64,000 nt of DNA from Gemmatimonadales bacterium (GTDB lineage: Bacteria; Gemmatimonadota; Gemmatimonadetes; Gemmatimonadales; GWC2-71-9). Below, one piece after another: positions 61,596-64,000 of the stretch. How positions within the stretch are numbered: position 1 is the first letter of the stretch; every line of letters begins with the position of its first letter. Below the pieces are notes generated by a model, which did no database searches, was not told the DNA's origin, and saw only the letters and a list, made by a program, of their open reading frames with translations. The translations under genes were made by a program, and so were the position numbers. Location of the stretch: NCBI GenBank assembly GCA_020633775.1, contig JACKDA010000007.1, positions 1 to 64,000 on the forward strand, written 5' to 3'.

Positions 61596-64000
61596 TCACG
61601 GAACCATGGTGGTGCTGGCCGCGAGGCCGTCGCCGGCCGCGGTCACACCGACCGCCATGATGACATCGCCCGCCGCCACGGCCACCTGCGCCGTGGTGCC
61701 GTTCCAGGCATTCACGAACGTGCCCGGAGCGTTGTAGACCCACGACCGGTAGGTGCCCTGGTCGGAGTTGATCGGCGACGTCGAGCTACCGAGGTAGCTC
61801 CACCACGAGTCAGGACCCACGGTGGTCAGGCGGTAGAAATCAACCCGCGCGAACGGAGCGTTCGGCGTGTTGGTCGGCGAGACAGCCTGCGCACGGAGCG
61901 GGGCGGTCGAACCGAACTGGTTGGCAGTCGACACCGTCGAGATGATCCGGAAGTGGGTCACCGAGTTGGTGGTGTTGCCAGTGTTGAACGTGTTGAACGT
62001 GGTGCCGTCCTGGACGAGGAGCGGCGGGATCGCGATGATCGCCGACCGACCCGGGAGCGGGCCACCGGACAGGATGCTGCCCGGGTTCCAGCTCCAGGCC
62101 ACCACGTTGACCGGCTTGGTGTTGACCGGCGCCGCCTGGATGTTGCTGCCAGGGAAGGCACCCGCGTTGACGGCCTCGAGGTGACGGACGTACGGGGCAC
62201 CGGTGTTCGGCGAGATCGACGAGAGGTACGGCGACGTGATGGCGTCGTCGAACACGGTGCCGATCGCACCGCGGCTGTAGCGGAGCGAGTCAGAGGTCGA
62301 ACCCGGGAGCGTGAGCGCCTCGGGGTAGGTGACCTGCAGCGACTGGCGCACGACCTCGGTCGAGTCCGCGAACGTCGGCCCGAAGGCGAACGCCGAGGCG
62401 CTCAGCGTCGCCGGGACCGTGAGGCCCGTGGCGAACGGCGAGATGGTGCTGACGAACGACTTGCGGAACAGGGTCGAGGAGTTGTTGCCGGCCGCGTCCG
62501 TCACGAACGAGGCATAGCCCCAGTACCCTTCGCCGTCCCAGATGCCCGGGGCGGGAACCGACATGCCGCCCTGCCAGCCGTCGACGCGGAGCGTGCCGCC
62601 GGCGGTGATGTAGGCGGTGGTGCAGGCCGGCGCGGTCACGAAGGCCGCACCGATCGAACCCGAGCCCACGACGCACGCGCCGAGGTTGGCCACGTGGCCG
62701 GCGGTCGAGAGCGCGTGACGCTGCGCCGCGATGCCGCCCGACGGGGCGCCGGCATTGAAGAAGCCAGCCCGGTCGTCGAGGTACTCGACCCGGTACTCAT
62801 CGGCCGCGACCGGCTTGGCCGCGCGGAACTGCGAGTCCGCCGCCACGACGACCTGGGCCGCGTAGACGCCGGTGTTCAGGCCCCAGCGGATCGACGGGTT
62901 GGTCTTGTCGACGCCGAAGGTCTGGGTCAGGCCCGAGGTGCCGACGTTGCCGAGGCGGTCCGACTCGGTGCCGCTGACGCGGTACGGAGCGGTGCCCGGC
63001 GAGCCGAGGCCCGGGGTGCCACCGATGAAGTTGGTCGCGCACTCCGGGATGTCGGCGCCCGTGCCGTTCGGCATGGCGACCGCGGCCCCGCCGCCGCAAT
63101 TCGTCGCGACGTAGGAGACGGCCCGGTCACGCGTCGCGCGGATGCCGACACCGGCGTCCGTCGAGGCGAAGTTGATGAAGTTGAACGACGCGTTCACCCA
63201 GCCCGTGACGGCCGGAGCCGAACGGGTGATCGACGGGGTCGAGACCACCGGCGAGGCCCAGTCAAAGCGGGCCGAGTCCGGGGTCGAGCCCAGGACGACG
63301 GTGTTCGCGATGAGCGGGGTGAGCGGGAACGGGTTGTTCGCGTTGTCGATCGCCGCGAGGACGCGGACGTTGTCACGCGCGCCACCCGGGGCGACGGTGT
63401 GCTGGAAGCCACCCGCGCCACCGCAGCCACCGGCCGAGGCGGTCGCGCCGCCCGCGGTGTAGCCGAACGTCGCCCGGAACGGCAGCGAGGTGTCGGTGTG
63501 CGTCGAGCAGGTGCCGTCAACGGCGTTGCCCGGCGCGAAGGTGACGGTCGCGATCGACCGGCCCGGGGTGTAGATGACCGGGTACACGGTGGCCTCGGCG
63601 AGGCCGGTCGCGCCCGGGCCGCCCCAGAACGTCAGGCCGGCCGCGCTGTTCGCGCTGGTGGTCGGCTTGGTCAGGTCGGCCGCCCAGCCGTCCGCGTTGT
63701 TCAGGACGATCTGGATGGTGTTGGTGGCGGTCGCCGACGAGCCGCGCGGGTAGACCGCGGCGGAGATCGTGGTGGCGCCGTTCTGGTAGTCAACCGTGGC
63801 CGTGCCCGCCGCGACGTTCTTGACGTAGTTCGCGGTGTTGATCGAGAGCACGATGTCGCCGGCCGCCGGCGAGGTGGCGAAGCTCTGCTTGGCCGCCCGC
63901 TTGTTGCCGATGAACACGTTGACCGAGTCAACGAGCTGCTCACCCGGGTTGAAATTCAGGGTGACCTCGATCTGGCCGAACACGTTGTTCAGCGCGACCG
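61596..64000 (-). CDS. Very large secreted Ig-like surface protein (partial, 5' end outside window)
   Basis: At least 801 residues; the frame is open to the window edge and the visible start is internal. Ser/Thr/Ala/Asn-rich sequence with repeated beta-sandwich-like units: LNFNPGEQLVDSVNVFIGNK, ATVDYQNGATTISAAVYPRG, FVTDAAGNNSSTLFRKSF and others, including 'DKTNPSIRW' and 'DAAGN' wording typical of bacterial Ig-like domains. Scattered Cys pairs (GGCGGAGGFQ; ATNCGGG) suggest disulfides. Likely an exported adhesin or surface-layer component. Signal peptide and N-terminus are not visible. Confidence 0.8.
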   Translation of the reverse strand, partial: VALNNVFGQIEVTLNFNPGEQLVDSVNVFIGNKRAAKQSFATSPAAGDIVLSINTANYVKNVAAGTATVDYQNGATTISAAVYPRGSSATATNTIQIVLNNADGWAADLTKPTTSANSAAGLTFWGGPGATGLAEATVYPVIYTPGRSIATVTFAPGNAVDGTCSTHTDTSLPFRATFGYTAGGATASAGGCGGAGGFQHTVAPGGARDNVRVLAAIDNANNPFPLTPLIANTVVLGSTPDSARFDWASPVVSTPSITRSAPAVTGWVNASFNFINFASTDAGVGIRATRDRAVSYVATNCGGGAAVAMPNGTGADIPECATNFIGGTPGLGSPGTAPYRVSGTESDRLGNVGTSGLTQTFGVDKTNPSIRWGLNTGVYAAQVVVAADSQFRAAKPVAADEYRVEYLDDRAGFFNAGAPSGGIAAQRHALSTAGHVANLGACVVGSGSIGAAFVTAPACTTAYITAGGTLRVDGWQGGMSVPAPGIWDGEGYWGYASFVTDAAGNNSSTLFRKSFVSTISPFATGLTVPATLSASAFAFGPTFADSTEVVRQSLQVTYPEALTLPGSTSDSLRYSRGAIGTVFDDAITSPYLSSISPNTGAPYVRHLEAVNAGAFPGSNIQAAPVNTKPVNVVAWSWNPGSILSGGPLPGRSAIIAIPPLLVQDGTTFNTFNTGNTTNSVTHFRIISTVSTANQFGSTAPLRAQAVSPTNTPNAPFARVDFYRLTTVGPDSWWSYLGSSTSPINSDQGTYRSWVYNAPGTFVNAWNGTTAQVAVAAGDVIMAVGVTAAGDGLAASTTMVP

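Overview
The window is high-GC bacterial chromosome. The best guess is a member of the Gemmatimonadota or a close relative. This is an inference from gene content: several secreted six-bladed beta-propeller lipoproteins, an MglA GTPase with a roadblock partner inside the dnaX-recR block, NtrY-like kinase architecture, bacillithiol-type chemistry (BshB1) and TolC/RND/MacB exporters typical of a diderm. No rRNA or tRNA gene was found to settle it.

Accessory-looking half (1 to about 18.4 kb). An unknown membrane protein is followed by a cluster of paralogous beta-propeller lipoproteins (1.2-6.5 kb) with decayed propeller fragments between them. A heavy-metal-type RND efflux operon (6.7-13.1 kb: His-rich secreted protein, TolC-like channel, adaptor, RND pump) lies between two truncated copies of the 3' end of comM/yifB. 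The intact comM is at 16.9-18.4 kb. The larger truncated copy is fused in frame to the first ~25 codons of an IS3-type transposase OrfA. Two more lipoproteins, a metalloprotease-like protein and a TolB-like propeller, lie between that copy and intact comM. All three comM copies point the same way and share the same 3' end, so the comM 3' end looks like a recurrent insertion or recombination site.

Core half (18.4-64 kb). In order: a secreted prolyl oligopeptidase and a divergent propeller protein; an alcohol dehydrogenase, a Ca2+/cation antiporter, and two small envelope proteins; a giant orphan sensor histidine kinase divergent from a TolC-MacA-MacB type export operon with four FtsX-like permeases in an A-B-A-B order; thiol and sulfur genes (bshB1, cysteine desulfurase, mnmA); a small membrane protein and polyphosphate kinase. 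A long minus-strand block then runs SRP RNA - dnaX - ybaB - recR - HEAT-like - roadblock - mglA - pgsA - cinA - grpE - dnaJ. Further right are a secreted M14 carboxypeptidase, a YihY/BrkB membrane protein, a YtxH-like protein, and a class II aldolase. The aldolase is separated from pyruvate kinase by a 582-bp intergenic region holding nine DnaA-box-like sequences, a candidate replication origin. The window ends with a PhnP-like hydrolase and a very large surface protein cut by the window edge.

At least three families of intergenic palindromic repeats are present: a GTGAGTCCTGAGACGTGG element, GAAGCG-type arrays with a CATCCCGAGCG core, and a CATTGCGAG palindrome. No CRISPR array, prophage module or complete insertion sequence was seen.
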